64,000 nucleotides of DNA from Symbiodinium natans (GCA_905221605.1 CAJNDS010002132.1:37501-101500); one strand, 5' to 3'; shown: positions 1-11,484, counted from the stretch's first letter. The notes: generated by a model from the letters alone, not told the origin. A program made the numbers and translations.

Positions 1-3000
1 GTAGAGCTGGTCTAGCACGCAATGGCCGCCAACCTCGACATACCCGACGCTGCACGTTCCAAGCTGGCAGGTGGAAAGGCCATGCTCGTCCTCTCCACCA
101 AAATTTGGGTCGTAGCAAGCGCACGAGCCATTCCCTGTTCTTAGCCCAGCTTCCTGGGCTGCATGGTCGTCATAGCAAGCGCCGCGGCCGGCACACACGT
201 TGGAGCCACCAAAGCCAGCGCAGGCCCGGCATGTCAGGGTGAGGTCGGTGTAGTAGCCTGCAGCGCACCGGGAGCAATCGACTGCGGAGTAGCCTGCATA
301 GCATTTGCACTCGCTGGTGGCTGCATGGCAAGCGCCGTTCAATGTGCAGGCACTTGCGGGTAGGCAGCCAGAGGACCACATCTCAATTGATGCAGTGAAG
401 AAAGGCCCCGGCTCTCTGCGCAGGGCAAGCAGCTCCGCAAAGCCATCACCATCCCAGTCGACAAGCTGCATACCCCGCGGCCAAGCCGGAGGAAGTAACG
501 GGCTGTATGTGAATTCAATTTTCTCGGATGCCTTCATCGTGGAATCACTCCCTCTGATGATTGGCGTGATCGCCCAATCTGTTCCGGAGCCGAAATGGTC
601 TATGGCCACCACGTCCAGAACCCCATCTCTGTCCCAGTCCACAATCTTGAGTTCACTTGGGTAAACCTGCGGCACATTGGACCAGACTACTGCCTGTTCA
701 AACGTGCTGAAGTTCTCCAAATCGACGTGCGGATCCATCTCCCATGACAAGTTTGCTCTTTGCAAGGCCACCTGGCCGTTGCTCAACAACATGTCCATCA
801 GCCCATCGCCATCCCAATCTGCGATGTCAGACAAGGTCTCTCCGCCGACAGCTTCGGCATAAAGCAGCGTTGGTCCTGCAAAAGTGCCGTTTGGGAGCTG
901 CCTCCACAAGTGCAGCTCTCCCCATTTGTTGCACAGGAGATCTGCCCGCCCATTGCCATCCCAATCCTTGATCACCTCTATGCCATTGCCGCACGGGTGC
1001 GGCACGATCTCTGGATTTGTAGACAGGTGTCCGTCCGGCAGACGAAGGAACAGCTGCAGCGCATCCTCTAGAAACAGCAGAACCCTCACATGGATCCTAT
1101 ATCGAAAACCTAAGGAAAATCCACCTCAACAAACAACCGCTGTTTTCTTGGAATCAAGGTCCTCAGGCTGAACCCTCAGCAGCAGGTCCGAGCCATACTG
1201 GCTGTCCCAGTCAACAACAAACGCCTGCTCAATCGGCTGTTGCGTTAGGAACGCGAATGGATTACTGGAGCTATCCACCGGATCACTCCTCCAAGCCTCA
1301 GCAGCACATGTGCGTAGAGGAAAAGCCAGTCTTGTTTGGGTTTCAGGGTTTAGGGTTTAGGGTAAATTGTTCAGACTTTCCGTGAAAAACGCATATCATC
1401 TTATCCATTCTGAGCCCAGGCACAGCCGCCCTGCGGTGCAGCAGACAATGATCGCTCTTCGGAAACACACCATCCCGTTGGCACAGGACAACCTGAGTTG
1501 TCAAAGAACCCGCAATATGAGATCCGACATCGGCGACCTGCCGAAAATTTAGAGCGTCCTCATGGTACCAAGTATCTACTTGCTTGGTGAATACCACATA
1601 TCTCACTAAGGGCTCCTACGGCTCCCACTTGTGGGCTTCCAGGGTTGCATAATGGTTGCACACCCTGAACCCTAATACCCTTAAACCCAAAAACCCGAAA
1701 ACCCGTAAACCCTAAAACCAAAAAGCCCTAAACCCGAAAACCCTGAACACAAAAACCCTACACCTTAAAACTCTACACCCTAAAGCACTAAGGCCCTAAA
1801 ACCCTAAAGCCCAAAAGCCCAGAAGGCCTAAACGCCAAAACCCTCAATCCGGAGCCCTAAAGCCCTAAAGCCCTCAATCCTAAACCCTAAAACACTAAAA
1901 CCCTAAAAACCCCAAAACCCTAACCCTTAAGACCCTAAAGCCCAAAAGCCTTAAACACTAAAACCTGAAGCCCTCAATCCGAAGCCCTAAAGCCCCAAAG
2001 CCCTCAATCCTAAACCCTAAAAACACTAACCCTAAAACCCAAAACCTTAAACCCTTAAAAACCTAAAGCCTTAAAGCCCTAAACACTAAAACCCTAAAAC
2101 CCTCAATCCGAAGCCCTAAAGCCCTAAAGCCCTAAAGCCCTAAACCCCTCAATCCTAAACCCTAAAACACTAAAACCCTAAAACCCTAAACCCTTCAAGC
2201 CCTAAAGCCCAAGAGCCTCAAAGCCCTAAACACTAAAACCCTAAACCCTCAATCCGAGGCCCTAAAGCCCTAAAGCGCTCAATCCTAAACCCTAATCCTT
2301 AAACCCTTCAAACCCTAAAACCCTCTCTCTCTCTCTCTCTCTCTCGCTCTCCCTAAAACTCTAAACCTCACATCCTAAACCCTAGAACCCTAAAGCCCAA
2401 AACCAAAACCATAAAGCCCTAAAACCCTAAACCCTAAAGCCCTAAAACCATAAACCCTAAAACCCAAAACCCTGAACCCTGAAACCCACCCTAAAACCCT
2501 ACAACCCTAAAACCTAAACAAGGGCATAGCGGCATCCAACGCTCCGTCTCCATCCCAATCCTGAGTTGGTTTTGCTCTGCGGACTCCTACTCTTCAGGGC
2601 TTTGGGGTGTAGGGTTTGGGGTGTAGGGTTTGGGGTTTAGGGTGTGGGGTTCAGGGTTTAGTGTTTAGGGTTTGGGGTTGGGGGTTCAGGGTTCGGGGTT
2701 TAGGGTTCGGGGTTTAGGGTTCAGGGTTTAGGGTTTAGGGTTCAGGGTGTGACTTTAGGGTTTAGGGTTCAGGGTTTCGGGTTCAGGGTTCAGGGTTTCG
2801 GGTTCAGGGTCTAGGGTTCAGGGTTCAGGCTTCAGGGTTTAGGGTTCAGGGTTTCGGGTTCAGGGTTTAGGGTTCAGGGTTTGAGTTCAGGGTTTAAGGT
2901 TCAGGGTTCAGGGTTTGGGCTTCAGGGTTTAGGGTTCAGGGTTTCAGGTTTTAAAGGTGATTTTACACTTGGGGCAACTCCTTCTACTGTTATGATAACA

Positions 3001-3968
3001 AGCAGTTGGGGGTGGGGCGGAGGGGTGAGATATACTTATCAAAGCGGCTCAAACATAAGCTTCAGTTGCACCCAAGAATCCACAACGCGAGCCACTGCAA
3101 ACGGTCCGTGACTGAGGAACCCTTCATCTCCAAACATCTGATGAGTCAATGCCTCAGGAGCATCAGAGCCTCGGCGTTGATAGAAGCCCCCGCTGTGCAA
3201 ACGCTCAAAGTACATAAACCCCTTTTCTGTGCCAATGATGAGGTCGGGAAGGCCATCACCATTCCAGTCCGCAGCCTCTGCCGATGTGTATATCCTGGCA
3301 TCGACCTCTAGGAGAAGCTGCTTCTGAGCCAGGTCTCCAGAAGGCAACCGTTCCAGAAAGTACACAGCGCCTGGCTCAGCAAGAATAAGGTCAAGATCGC
3401 CATCCTTGTCAAAGTCCGCGGCTCGGGGCGCCTGGCAGGCTGATGTGTTGGGGCCCACAGTTAGGAGGAGCTCAGCCGCTGAATCATCACAGCTTCTTGC
3501 ACCATGAAGTAAATCTTGCTGAAGCCATACAAGCTCAGTCATCCCCAAAGATTGCCGGCAGCAGATCAACCCAGGACGCCCGTTGCCTGCCCAGTCAGCG
3601 AAATCGATAAACCCGAGGGGTACCTGGACGCCTTCGGGCGAATTGTTCTGATCGGACAAGGTGGCGTTGCCAGACAAGAAGTGTAGGACGGCCCTTGTGT
3701 CGAGCACATCTTCATCCACGTCGGCGGGCGAAAACTGTGTCTTCGCATGGACAATGTCCATCACTCCATCTCCATCCCAGTCCACAGGGTACGAGAAGCC
3801 TGGTCCTTCGAAGCCTGAGGCGGTTGGCCATGAGCCATCGATCCGCAAACCTTGCAACTGTCCCCGGCATTTGTTGCTGGCCACGTTGCACCACTGGAAA
3901 ATCTCTTCAAAGACGATGCACTGTGCTTGTCTTGACAGGAGCAGGATGACGCAGATTCTGCAAGCCAT
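1..3968 (-). CDS. Secreted FG-GAP/VCBS-repeat protein with Cys-rich EGF-like tail (3' end beyond window)
   Basis: I assemble four exons: 3968-3081, 2560-2526, 1330-1174 and 1065-<1. They join in frame (phases 0, 2, 0), although the donors would be GA, GC and GT; all acceptors are AG. The ATG at 3968 opens a hydrophobic signal peptide (CRICVILLL). About ten calcium-loop motifs follow (DWDGDGVMDIV, DKDGDLDLIL, DWNGDGLPDLI, DWDGDGALD, DWDGDGLMDML, DWDGDGFAELL and others), typical of FG-GAP/integrin-alpha-like beta-propellers. From about position 360 down to 1 the frame is Cys-rich with CxC and GYY spacing, like EGF/laminin-type modules, and is still open at the window edge. Inferred role: an extracellular or cell-surface Ca-binding propeller, perhaps in adhesion. 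The repeat class is clear; ligand and function are unknown. The exact donor sites, especially GA at 3080 and GC at 2525, are inferred from frame and domain continuity and need transcript support. Confidence 0.8.
1660..2516. repeat. Degenerate CCCTAAA (telomere-like) array inside intron 2 of the FG-GAP gene
   Basis: Over 850 bases of CCCTAAA variants (CCCTAAAG, CCCTCAATCC, CCCAAAAG) on the plus strand, interrupted near 2324-2352 by a CT microsatellite. The larger order unit (AAGCCCTAAAGCCCTCAATC) recurs several times near 1855, 1975, 2105 and 2250, so the array has been amplified in blocks. It occupies most of the 1331-2525 intron. Confidence 0.92.
2588..2962. repeat. Degenerate TTTAGGG/TTCAGGG array inside intron 1 of the FG-GAP gene
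   Basis: GGGTTTAGGGTTCAGGG variants for about 370 bases. The orientation is opposite to the array at 1660-2516; the 35-bp exon 2 (2526-2560) lies at the switch point. The array fills most of the 2561-3080 intron. Confidence 0.92.
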
Positions 3969-5730
3969 GACCTCCAGGCTGCTACGTTTTACCTTCCTAG
4001 ACCTCCTTTTCGATGTTCCTTTTCTTAGTTTGCGATTGTTTGTGCTGGGATTTTCTCACACGAGTCAGCCTCATAAGCGCACATAAATCGACTGTTGCAT
4101 AAATCCCTTTAACAAATCTGCATCGCCAAAACAGAACTGAAGCCGAAGGCACTGGCTGCACGCAGCTTCGTGGATTCCGGGAGGTTGGGTTGAGGGTCTA
4201 AACGGGCTTAGGATTGAAGAGAAACACTTTCAGTCTGTACGCCTCCAACCTGTGAGCACCCACGCTGGCTGGCCACGCCTGAACCGTCATCCTGAAACCC
4301 TGCACCTGAAATTTGAGGCACAACTTCCCTCAGCACTACCTCCTAAACATTCCTGAATCTCAAAGCCAAGACCGCACACCGAACCTGAATCCGAGAGCCT
4401 CCTAAACCTCAACGCCTGAATATCGAAGCCAAGTGCCTTACACTTACTATCATACCCCCAGCCGCCCCAAACCTACATGTGCAGACCTCGGCGGCTGAGA
4501 CTGCCAAGCGCCCGAGCAGCGTCTATGGGCCAAAACACTTCGGAAGGGTCCAAGAGATCGCGTGTTGTGTAGAGTTTAGGGTTTAAGGCTCAGGGTGTAG
4601 AGTTCAGGGTTGGTGAGGTTTCGGATTTCGCTATTTGGGGGGATGGGGGTTTCTATAGCACGAGGAGAGCCATGCCTCCTGGATGCACAATGCGTGACTG
4701 CTAATGATGATGATGCGGAACTTTGTGGTAGAATTAGTCTCCACGATGTCGTGCAATTGACGATGCGACACGCTCATCCGGCCTGTGGTGGATGCCGTTC
4801 CCGTCTCTGTGGTCACCTTGTTTGGGCCGGATCCTGGTCAGGAGCCCCAGGTCTTTGAGTAGACCCTCGGCCATACCACTGCCAAGACTTAGTTTGGGAT
4901 TTCTGGGGAAAAGAGTCTAGAGTTAGATGGTTTAGGATTAAGGTCGATGGGTTTGGCTGGGTTTAGCGTTTAGGGCTCGAGTTTTAGCTTCGGGGAAGGC
5001 TATGACCTTCGGGCCTTAGGTGATCTGGAAGATAAGGAACAATCAGCGCAAGCTTCTTGAAAATGCCTCAGCTACCTGGGCTACTGCTGAACTCCTACTC
5101 GGCTTGTGGGGCTCTGGCTTCGGCCATGGATTGCAGTTCCCAGCTGCTCGTTCTTCTCACCGACCCCAACCTCTCTCTCTCTATGTATATATATATATCT
5201 CTCTCTCTCTCTCTCTCTCTCTTTGGGATCTATATAGTGTCTCATGTGCTGAACTGGCCGCAGCGCGAGCGTATCGTGTTTTGGTGGCCATTTCTTCAGC
5301 GCTCTCTATCTCTCTCTACCCCTGAAATTTTCCGGGAGACCCAAGGTTAATAAACCTAAACCCTAAATCAGGGGACTTGCTGCCCTAAGCCTGAAGCCCA
5401 GAGCCCTAAAACACACAGTTTAGGGTTTCGGGTCTTGCCCCAAAACCGAAACCAAGAAAATAATGCCTGGGGAACAAAGGAAACCCTGAACCCCAATAGC
5501 CCTTTGCCAGGTCTCCTTGCCTCTTCCTGCAGCCACAGAGTTATGGGGGTCCCGATCTCCAGCTTGCACGGGGCTTGAGCTGGCATTCTGCATACTGGGG
5601 CTTTTTGATGGGAATCTAAAGTTTAGGGCTTTCTGGGGTTTAGGGCTTAGGGAGAGAAGCCATGCTGTGTGATCCCATCTTCCATGCTCTGCTACACTGT
5701 GAGGCACTAGAGTCGCGAGAGTAGACTATA
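3969..5730. other. Non-coding stretch upstream of the FG-GAP gene
   Basis: No convincing gene. Contains short CCTGAA/CCTAAA-rich tracts (4300-4440), isolated TTTAGGG heptamers (4570-4620, 4920-4980, 5420, 5630) and a CT microsatellite near 5170-5222. Reading frames here are short and have no family signature. A promoter for the FG-GAP gene may lie just above 3968, but dinoflagellate promoters lack a motif I could recognise. Confidence 0.5.
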
Positions 5731-6569
5731 CTATACATGCTACATAAATTACGCTCTGGAAACTATGGTTTTGTGCCGTGTACTGTAAACACAGCATGCT
5801 ATCATTCACTCTTCTACAGTACCCCACAGAAAAAGTCGTATGCAGTGCGGCATGAACGCATGATGCTTTTCTGAAACCTCCCAAAACAGAATACAGCAAT
5901 CGGCTTGCCTTGGAGACACGACCCATACCTGCAGCCTCCTGCATGTTTTTTTTTTTGCTCGCTCAAACGATGTAACGACGATGGGCCCGGTGCAAGGTGA
6001 CACCGAGGGAAAAGGCCCTAAACCAAAGTGACACGTGCGGCGACTACTATGAAGCTCGTCCTCGTGTCCACTTCGGCTGTCTTAGCCAGGATCAAGTCTG
6101 GCAGCTTGTGCAGTAGGCTTGGATAGATTGCACCATATGGGCATGTGCCTAAGTTGATATTCCACTTGGATCCTTGTTTATATTTCTCATACACCTATGC
6201 AGTAGTACTTCAAAACTGCCGAAAGTCCCTCAGACAGATGTTCTTCAGCGAGTAGCGTGGAAGCTCCAACCCGACGACACCGTCGGATTCGATGGAGGAG
6301 CGTCGGGTAGTGCAAATGACCTGGCCGGAGCCAATGGGGATGAAGGGCTCAGGGTTTCGGGCCTAAACCCTAACCCCTCAACCTCCCCCAACCGGGCTGA
6401 GTGTCCAATAGGGGCTCGGCGGCTGCTTTCTGGAACTAAATCCACCAAAACATCCCTCAATAAAAGTGGGGTAGATAGGGTAAATCGGGTCATCGAGGTG
6501 GCTTTTTTGAGGTTTAGGATCCCGAAAGCCTCAGCCCCTACATCCCCCTGAAATTCAAGGTCCAAGCTG

Positions 6570-6619
6570 CTGACATCAACGACCTGAAAGCGTTCCCAAG
6601 TCCATCCATCGGGGAGGTC
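6570..6619 (-). pseudogene. Fascin-like exon fragment (family A copy 1)
   Basis: After an AG acceptor at about 6620 the minus strand encodes DLPDGWTWERFQVVDV. This matches the W-x-W-E-R-F-x-V-V-D core of the fascin-like modules at 14.7-16.0 and 24.9-26.4 kb. No longer open frame is attached, so it is either a lone exon of a long gene or a remnant. The same fragment occurs near 9358 and 20600. Confidence 0.5.
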
Positions 6620-7199
6620 CTGCATGAAAAGCCGTGTAGAATCATAGTATCTAGACTCCCCTTAGAACCTTCATAAAACACTATTGTTAATATCCTCTTG
6701 GGTTTTTATATGAACAGAAATAGAACATGAGCGCCAAGGGGGATATAGAGTATCGTATTGGGGTACTATAAAATTAGCTTATTAGCCAACTGTGTGCTCT
6801 CCTGCGCCGCGCAAGGTCCGCTGGCGTCGATGCCCGCCATTCCTGCGCGGTGTGTCCCTACACCAACAAAACCCTCAGCCCAAGAGCCTAAGCCCCAAAC
6901 CTACACCCCACACACTGAACCCCACCCCCAATAAAAATAGCATCCTCAAACCCTAAACCCCAAAGTCCCAACTAGGAGCCTTCCCAGCTCGTCATCCGGA
7001 GGAAGCAGCTGTTCGCGGGATTATGCAGTCCAACCAAGCCATGGCCTGCTGGTACCACCTCAAAGCAGCGCCGTCTGGACGGCCGCAATAGTACACTACT
7101 CCAAGCCATCCCATAATCCTACAGTCCTACACTGATAACAGACGTGCATATACACACATGCATGCACTGTATGTAAGTACGCAAATAAGCAGGTATGTA

Positions 7200-7296
7200 A
7201 GGAAGTGTATGTGGCTATGGGTGTATGTGTCTTTGTGTTTATGTGCCTATGTGTGTATGTGTCTATGTTTGTCTATGTGTGCATGTGTGTGTGTGG

Positions 7297-7354
<58 letters not shown>

Positions 7355-7362
7355 ATATGTGG
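7200..7362. repeat. GTGTGTAT/GTGCGT microsatellite
   Basis: Long TG-rich run with GTGTATGTG and GTGCGTGTGC variants. Shorter versions are at 9865-9950 and 21090-21175 in the other family A copies. The open frames across it are low-complexity artefacts. Confidence 0.9.
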
Positions 7363-7400
7363 ATGTCGATATGTATGCGCGTTTGTAGAAGTGTAAATAT

Positions 7401-8246
7401 GTATACAAAAGTTATGCACCTATAGATACCAGACATGGAAAAGCATGTGCAGAAGCTGGGCACTGGGCTGGTGCCTCTCTCAGCTCAGCTTCGGGTGTTC
7501 GGGTCTTCAGCACAGAGCGCTGGGTTTAAGATTGTTGGGTCGGTCGCGACCCTTCCGAACGGTGCCCTGAAAATAACGGTCAGCGAATGTACCTTCGCTC
7601 ACAACACCGCAAAAAACAAATGGCATATGCCCCTACCTGATTGACACCATTCGGGCAGAGGAACTCGTCGTGTCCACAGCCACGCGGCCGAAGGAGCTCG
7701 CGAGGCCACAGCATGCAGAAATCCATTGAAGGGCTCAGTGAGGGAGGGCGGGAGTCGTGTCAGGTTCCTGGTATGCATTCTGCTTGTCTTGGTCGAGTCA
7801 TGCGGCGGCACTTGTTCAGGCTTGCTCAACGCTTCTTGAGCTCCAACGAGTCCTTTCACGCGAAGAAGGTGCTGCGTTTGGACAACCAAACGGCTGTGAG
7901 GAATGACTCATGACTTTCCAGAAGCCTTGTTCGGTGTTTAAAGGCTGAATCTGTTGTGCTTGGAGGCAATAGTAAGTCTCATGGTCATTTTCCTTTCACT
8001 TTTACAGTGCGAGGGCTGGTGAAGAATGCGCGCCAGGTCAGGCCAGGAGCCAGGGGTGATCAGATTCTTAGAGCGTGGGTTGTTAATAAGGCTGTGTATT
8101 TTGCTGCAGGTTTAGAGCCTGCATTTTATCCAGACGCTTGCAGGTCTAAGGACTGGCTAATGCCATTTCACAAGCTCTTGTGGCTCTTGGCATCTGTTTC
8201 GTGGATGGCAATCAAGTTACGTACGTCTCACCAAAGATTGCAGCAG
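7401..8246. other. Single-copy stretch between repeat A and the segmental duplication
   Basis: Plus-strand frames such as 7956-8273 (105 codons, ending in sequence shared with the duplication) show no recognisable motif. No gene is called. Confidence 0.4.
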
Positions 8247-8473
8247 GTATCACTGTCTGTATTTCGAACCTAGCCATAGTTCTCGTGAAATACCAGTTCG
8301 AAGTGGATTGTAAGTATGAGGGCGAGGGGAGAAAATGAGTCTCTCCTGTGTTGATGGGTAGATTGATGTGTTGGGTTGCCCAGGGGCTTGCTCTTCAGCC
8401 TGATCCTTCCGGTGGAAGGTTGAGGCTGGATTCTCACGTGTCTGGGTTCTCAGTCGCTGGAGTGGAGAAAAAT

Positions 8474-9960
8474 TACACTGTGGAAACTGTGGTTCTTGTG
8501 CTGTGTATTGTACACTCTTCTACAGTCCCCCATAGAAAAAGTCGTGGCATGAATGCATGATGCTTTTGTGAAACCTCCCCAAACCGAATATAGTAATCGG
8601 TTTACCTCGGAGGCATGATGCTTTTGTGAAACCTCCCAGAACCGAATGCAACAATCGGCTTGCCTCGGAGGCAAGACCCATACCTGCAGCATCCCTGCAT
8701 GTTTCTTGTTTGTTCGCTCAAACGATGTGACGACGATGGGCCCGGTGCAAGGTGACACCGATGGAAAAGGCCCAAAACCAAAGTGACACGTCTTCTCCGT
8801 GTCCACTTCGGCTGTCTTAATTAAGCCAGGATCAAGTCTGGCAGACTTTGTGCAGTAGGCGTGGATAGATTGCACCATATGGGCATGTGCCTAAGTTGAT
8901 ATTCCACTTGGATCCTTGTTCATATGTGTCATACAGGTAGAAGAGGTATCCCATGCTACTTCAAAGCTGCCGAAAAGTTCCTCACATAGATGTTCTTCAG
9001 CGAGTACCGTGGAAGGTCCAACCCGAAGGGACCGTCGGATTGGATGGTTGAGCGCTCGGGTAGTGCAAATGACCTGGCCGTAGCGAAGTGGGATTTAGGG
9101 CTCAGGGTTTCGGGCCTAAACCCGAGCCCCTCAACCTCCCCAAATGGGCTGAGTGCCCAAAAGGTGCTCGGCGGCTGCTTTCTGGAGCTAAATCCACCAA
9201 AAAGAACATCCCCAACAAAAGCGGGGTAGATAGGGTAAATCGGGTTATCGGTATTTTCGGGGAGGTTTAGGATCCCCCTACATCCCCTGAAATTCAAGGT
9301 CCAAGCTGCTGATATCAACGACCTGAAAGCGTTCCCAAGTCCATCCATCGGGGAGATCCTGCATACTACCGCGTAGAATCATAGTATAGTATTGGGGTAG
9401 CCTTTTGACTAAACCCTAAACCCTAAACATTGGCCTACTGTGTGCTCTCCTGCGCACCGCAAGGTGCGCTGGCGTCGATGCCCGCCATTCCTGCACGGCG
9501 TGTCCCTACACCCACAACCCTATATAAGCCCAAAAGCCGAAGCCCCAAAAACCTACACCCCCACACACTGAACCCCACCGACAATAAAAATAACATCCTT
9601 AGACTTTAAACTAAATCTTAAAGCCCCAGCAAAGAGCCTTCCGAGCTCGTCATCCGGAGGAAGCGGTTGTTCGTGGGATTATGCAGTCCAATCTGGCCAT
9701 GGCCTGCCGGTACCACCTCAGATCAGCTCCGTCTGAAGTCCTTCTGCACTGCCGCAATAGTACACAACTCAAAGCCATCCCACAACCCCACAGTGATAAC
9801 AGACGTGCATATACACACATGCATGCAATGTATATACACAATTAAACAAGTATGTAAGGAAGTGTGCGTATGTGTCTGTGTTGCCTCTGCATGTATGTGT
9901 CTATGTTTGTCCATGTGTGCATGTGTGTGTGTGTGGGTGTATATGTGGATGTCTATTTGA
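8474..9960. repeat. Repeat family A, second copy (within duplication copy 1)
   Basis: Collinear with 19703-21187 and more distantly with 5735-7400. It contains a local ~58-bp tandem duplication (GCATGATGCTTTTGTGAAAC at about 8557 and 8615), the fascin-like exon fragment near 9358-9300 (DLPDGWTWERFQVVDI) and a TG microsatellite at its right end. Confidence 0.85.
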
Positions 9961-10343
9961 ATACGTGTTTGTAGCAGGGGAAAACCCCTTCATCTGCCCT
10001 TGGCAGACACCCAGTATCAGCCTGACTAGCTGGCGCTGGGTTTTTTCTTTTGCCCAGGACCGAACTGTACCTTCCGAGATCAGCCATTTGAGCCAGCAGC
10101 CAAAGGTGAAGGCTCCCTCTGCGGGCTCGAGTTCTAAGCTCAACTGGAAGCGCCGGAGTCTGGAGTTGGGGTGGGGAGGAACGTTCTTACGTTTGGTAAT
10201 TGCGTTCAGGTTGGGGATTCCAAAGAACTTCGTGTGGAGGGACACGTGGTTAAACCGGAGGAGTTTTCTCGTGTACTGGAGGAAACCAATCTTTCGTTGT
10301 GTTGTCTTCCTGAAACTAGGTGGAAAAGTGAGGATGTGGTTCG

Positions 10344-10351
10344 GTTTGGGG
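10344..10351. other. Target-site duplication, left (GTTTGGGG)
   Basis: Paired with 11477-11484. Copy 2 has GTTTGGGG once (about 21574-21581) between the same flanking bases. Confidence 0.8.
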
Positions 10352-10623
10352 GGCCGGACCGTTCAAGGCGCACGCATCTCCGCGTCCAGGGCGCACACAG
10401 CAAATCACGGTCTTTCCCGCGTCCAGGCCGCACACACGTCTTGTTTTCATTGGTTTTTACCACGTATTTCGAAGCTTTCGGATTCCGGAAACTTCCAAAT
10501 GGGTGGCTGCCCAGGGCTTTCAGAGCGCGTGCAGCCTGGAAGTGCCGCGTGCAGCTTGGAAGTGCCGGGAAGTGCCGCGTGCAGCTTGGAAGTGGCTGGG
10601 TTTAGGGTTAATTTCAAGGATCT

Positions 10624-10660
10624 TGGCACCCAAACGAGCCCCACGCTCGTTTGGGTGCCA
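10624..10660. repeat. Perfect 16-bp hairpin inside the TIR element
   Basis: TGGCACCCAAACGAGC, a 5-base loop (CCCAC), then GCTCGTTTGGGTGCCA. It sits at the left edge of the TTTAGGG array. Confidence 0.9.
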
Positions 10661-10662
10661 CG

Positions 10663-11390
10663 CGTCGGGTTTAGGGCTTAGGGCTCAGGGCTTAGGGTTT
10701 AGGGTTGAGGGTTTAGGGTTAAGGGTTTAGGGTTTAGGGGTTTAGGGGGTTTTAGGGTTCAGGGTTTAGGGGGTTTTAGGGTTTAGGGTTTGGCTTTAAG
10801 GTTTAGGGTCTAAGGGGGTTTTAGGGTTTAGGGTTTAGGGGTTTAGGGTTTAGGGTTTGGGGGGTTTTAGGGTTTAGGGTTTAGGGTTTAGGGCTTATGG
10901 TTAGGGTTTAGGGTTTAGGGTTTAGGGTTTAGGGTTTAGGGTTTAGGGTTTAGGGTTTAGGGTTTAGGGTTTAGGGTTTAGGGTTTAGGGCTTAGGGTTT
11001 AGGGTTGAGGGTTTAGGGCTTAGGGTTTAGGGGGTTTTAGGGTTTAGGGTTTCGGGTTTAGGGGTTTAGGGTTTAGGGGGTTTTAGGGTTTAGGGTTTAG
11101 GGGATTTTAGGGTTTAGGGTTTAGGGGGTTTTAGGGTTTAGGGTTTAGGGTTTGGGGGGTTTTAGGTTTTAGGGTTTAGGGTTTACGGTTTACGGTTTAG
11201 GGTTTAGGGGGTTTTAGGGTTTAGGGTTTAGGGGGTTTTAGGGTTTAGGGTTTAGGGTTAGGGGTTAGGGTTTAGGGTTTAGGGTTTGGGGTTTAGGGTT
11301 TTGGGTTGGGTGGCACAGGTCGGAGAGGGCTTTGAGGGGTTTTAAGGCTTGGGGCTTAGGGTTAAGGGTTTACGGTTGAGGCTTCAGGGT
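10663..11390. repeat. TTTAGGG telomere-like array carried by the TIR element
   Basis: Dense GGGTTTAGGG with GGGGTTTTAGGG variants. A nearly perfect run of about twelve TTTAGGG units lies at about 10902-10990. The purity is greater than in the intronic arrays at 1.7-3.0 kb, suggesting a more recent telomeric origin or recent homogenisation. Confidence 0.93.
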
Positions 11391-11476
11391 ACAAGAACAC
11401 TCGGCCCTGCGCAGGTGCCCAACGTTGCGCGTGCACCTTGGACACAGACGGCGCGTGCACCTTGGAAGTGGCGCCC

Positions 11477-11484
11477 GTTTGGGG
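11477..11484. other. Target-site duplication, right (GTTTGGGG)
   Basis: Right-hand partner of the duplication at 10344-10351, followed directly by the resumed LINE sequence AGTATTCGATTTTG. Confidence 0.8.

Larger units (their letters stand above)
5735..7400. repeat. Repeat family A, diverged first copy
   Basis: Matches 8474-9960 and 19703-21187 in the same order: a segment around a ctcttctacagt..ccc..agaaaaagtcg core, a block with scattered TTTAGGG words, a short fascin-like exon fragment (DLPDGWTWERFQ), the CTGTGTGCTCTCCTGCGC block, and a terminal GTGTGTAT microsatellite (7200-7360). This copy is visibly more diverged from the other two than they are from each other, so it probably came from an older duplication. 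Confidence 0.8.
10352..11476. mobile_element. Non-autonomous TIR element with TTTAGGG cargo (hAT-like 8-bp TSD)
   Basis: Absent from duplication copy 2, which gives the empty site. Flanked by the 8-bp direct repeat GTTTGGGG (10344-10351 and 11477-11484), present once at the empty site. The termini are imperfect inverted repeats: left GGCCGGACCGTTCAAGG, right complement GGGCGCCACTTCCAAGG, sharing CAAGGYGCACGC. GTCCARGGYGCACRC-like units recur just inside both ends (10384 and 10420 on the left; about 11430 on the right), resembling the subterminal repeats of hAT elements. The interior is a ~730-bp TTTAGGG array plus a 16-bp hairpin. It encodes no transposase. An 8-bp TSD is typical of hAT elements; family assignment is inference. 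Confidence 0.75.

Noticed and set aside
1343-1606. Minus frame DALNFRQVADVGSHIAG as an extra FG-GAP exon
   Set aside because: It has no DxDxDG loop, and exon 2 joins exon 3 directly in frame with a normal repeat spacing, so it is left as intron.
7158-7425. Cys/Val-rich frames that look like small Cys-rich peptides
   Set aside because: All three frames of a GTGTGT microsatellite.
10663-11390. A true chromosome end (telomere)
   Set aside because: It is interior, flanked by an 8-bp duplication and resumed LINE sequence, and absent from the sister copy.
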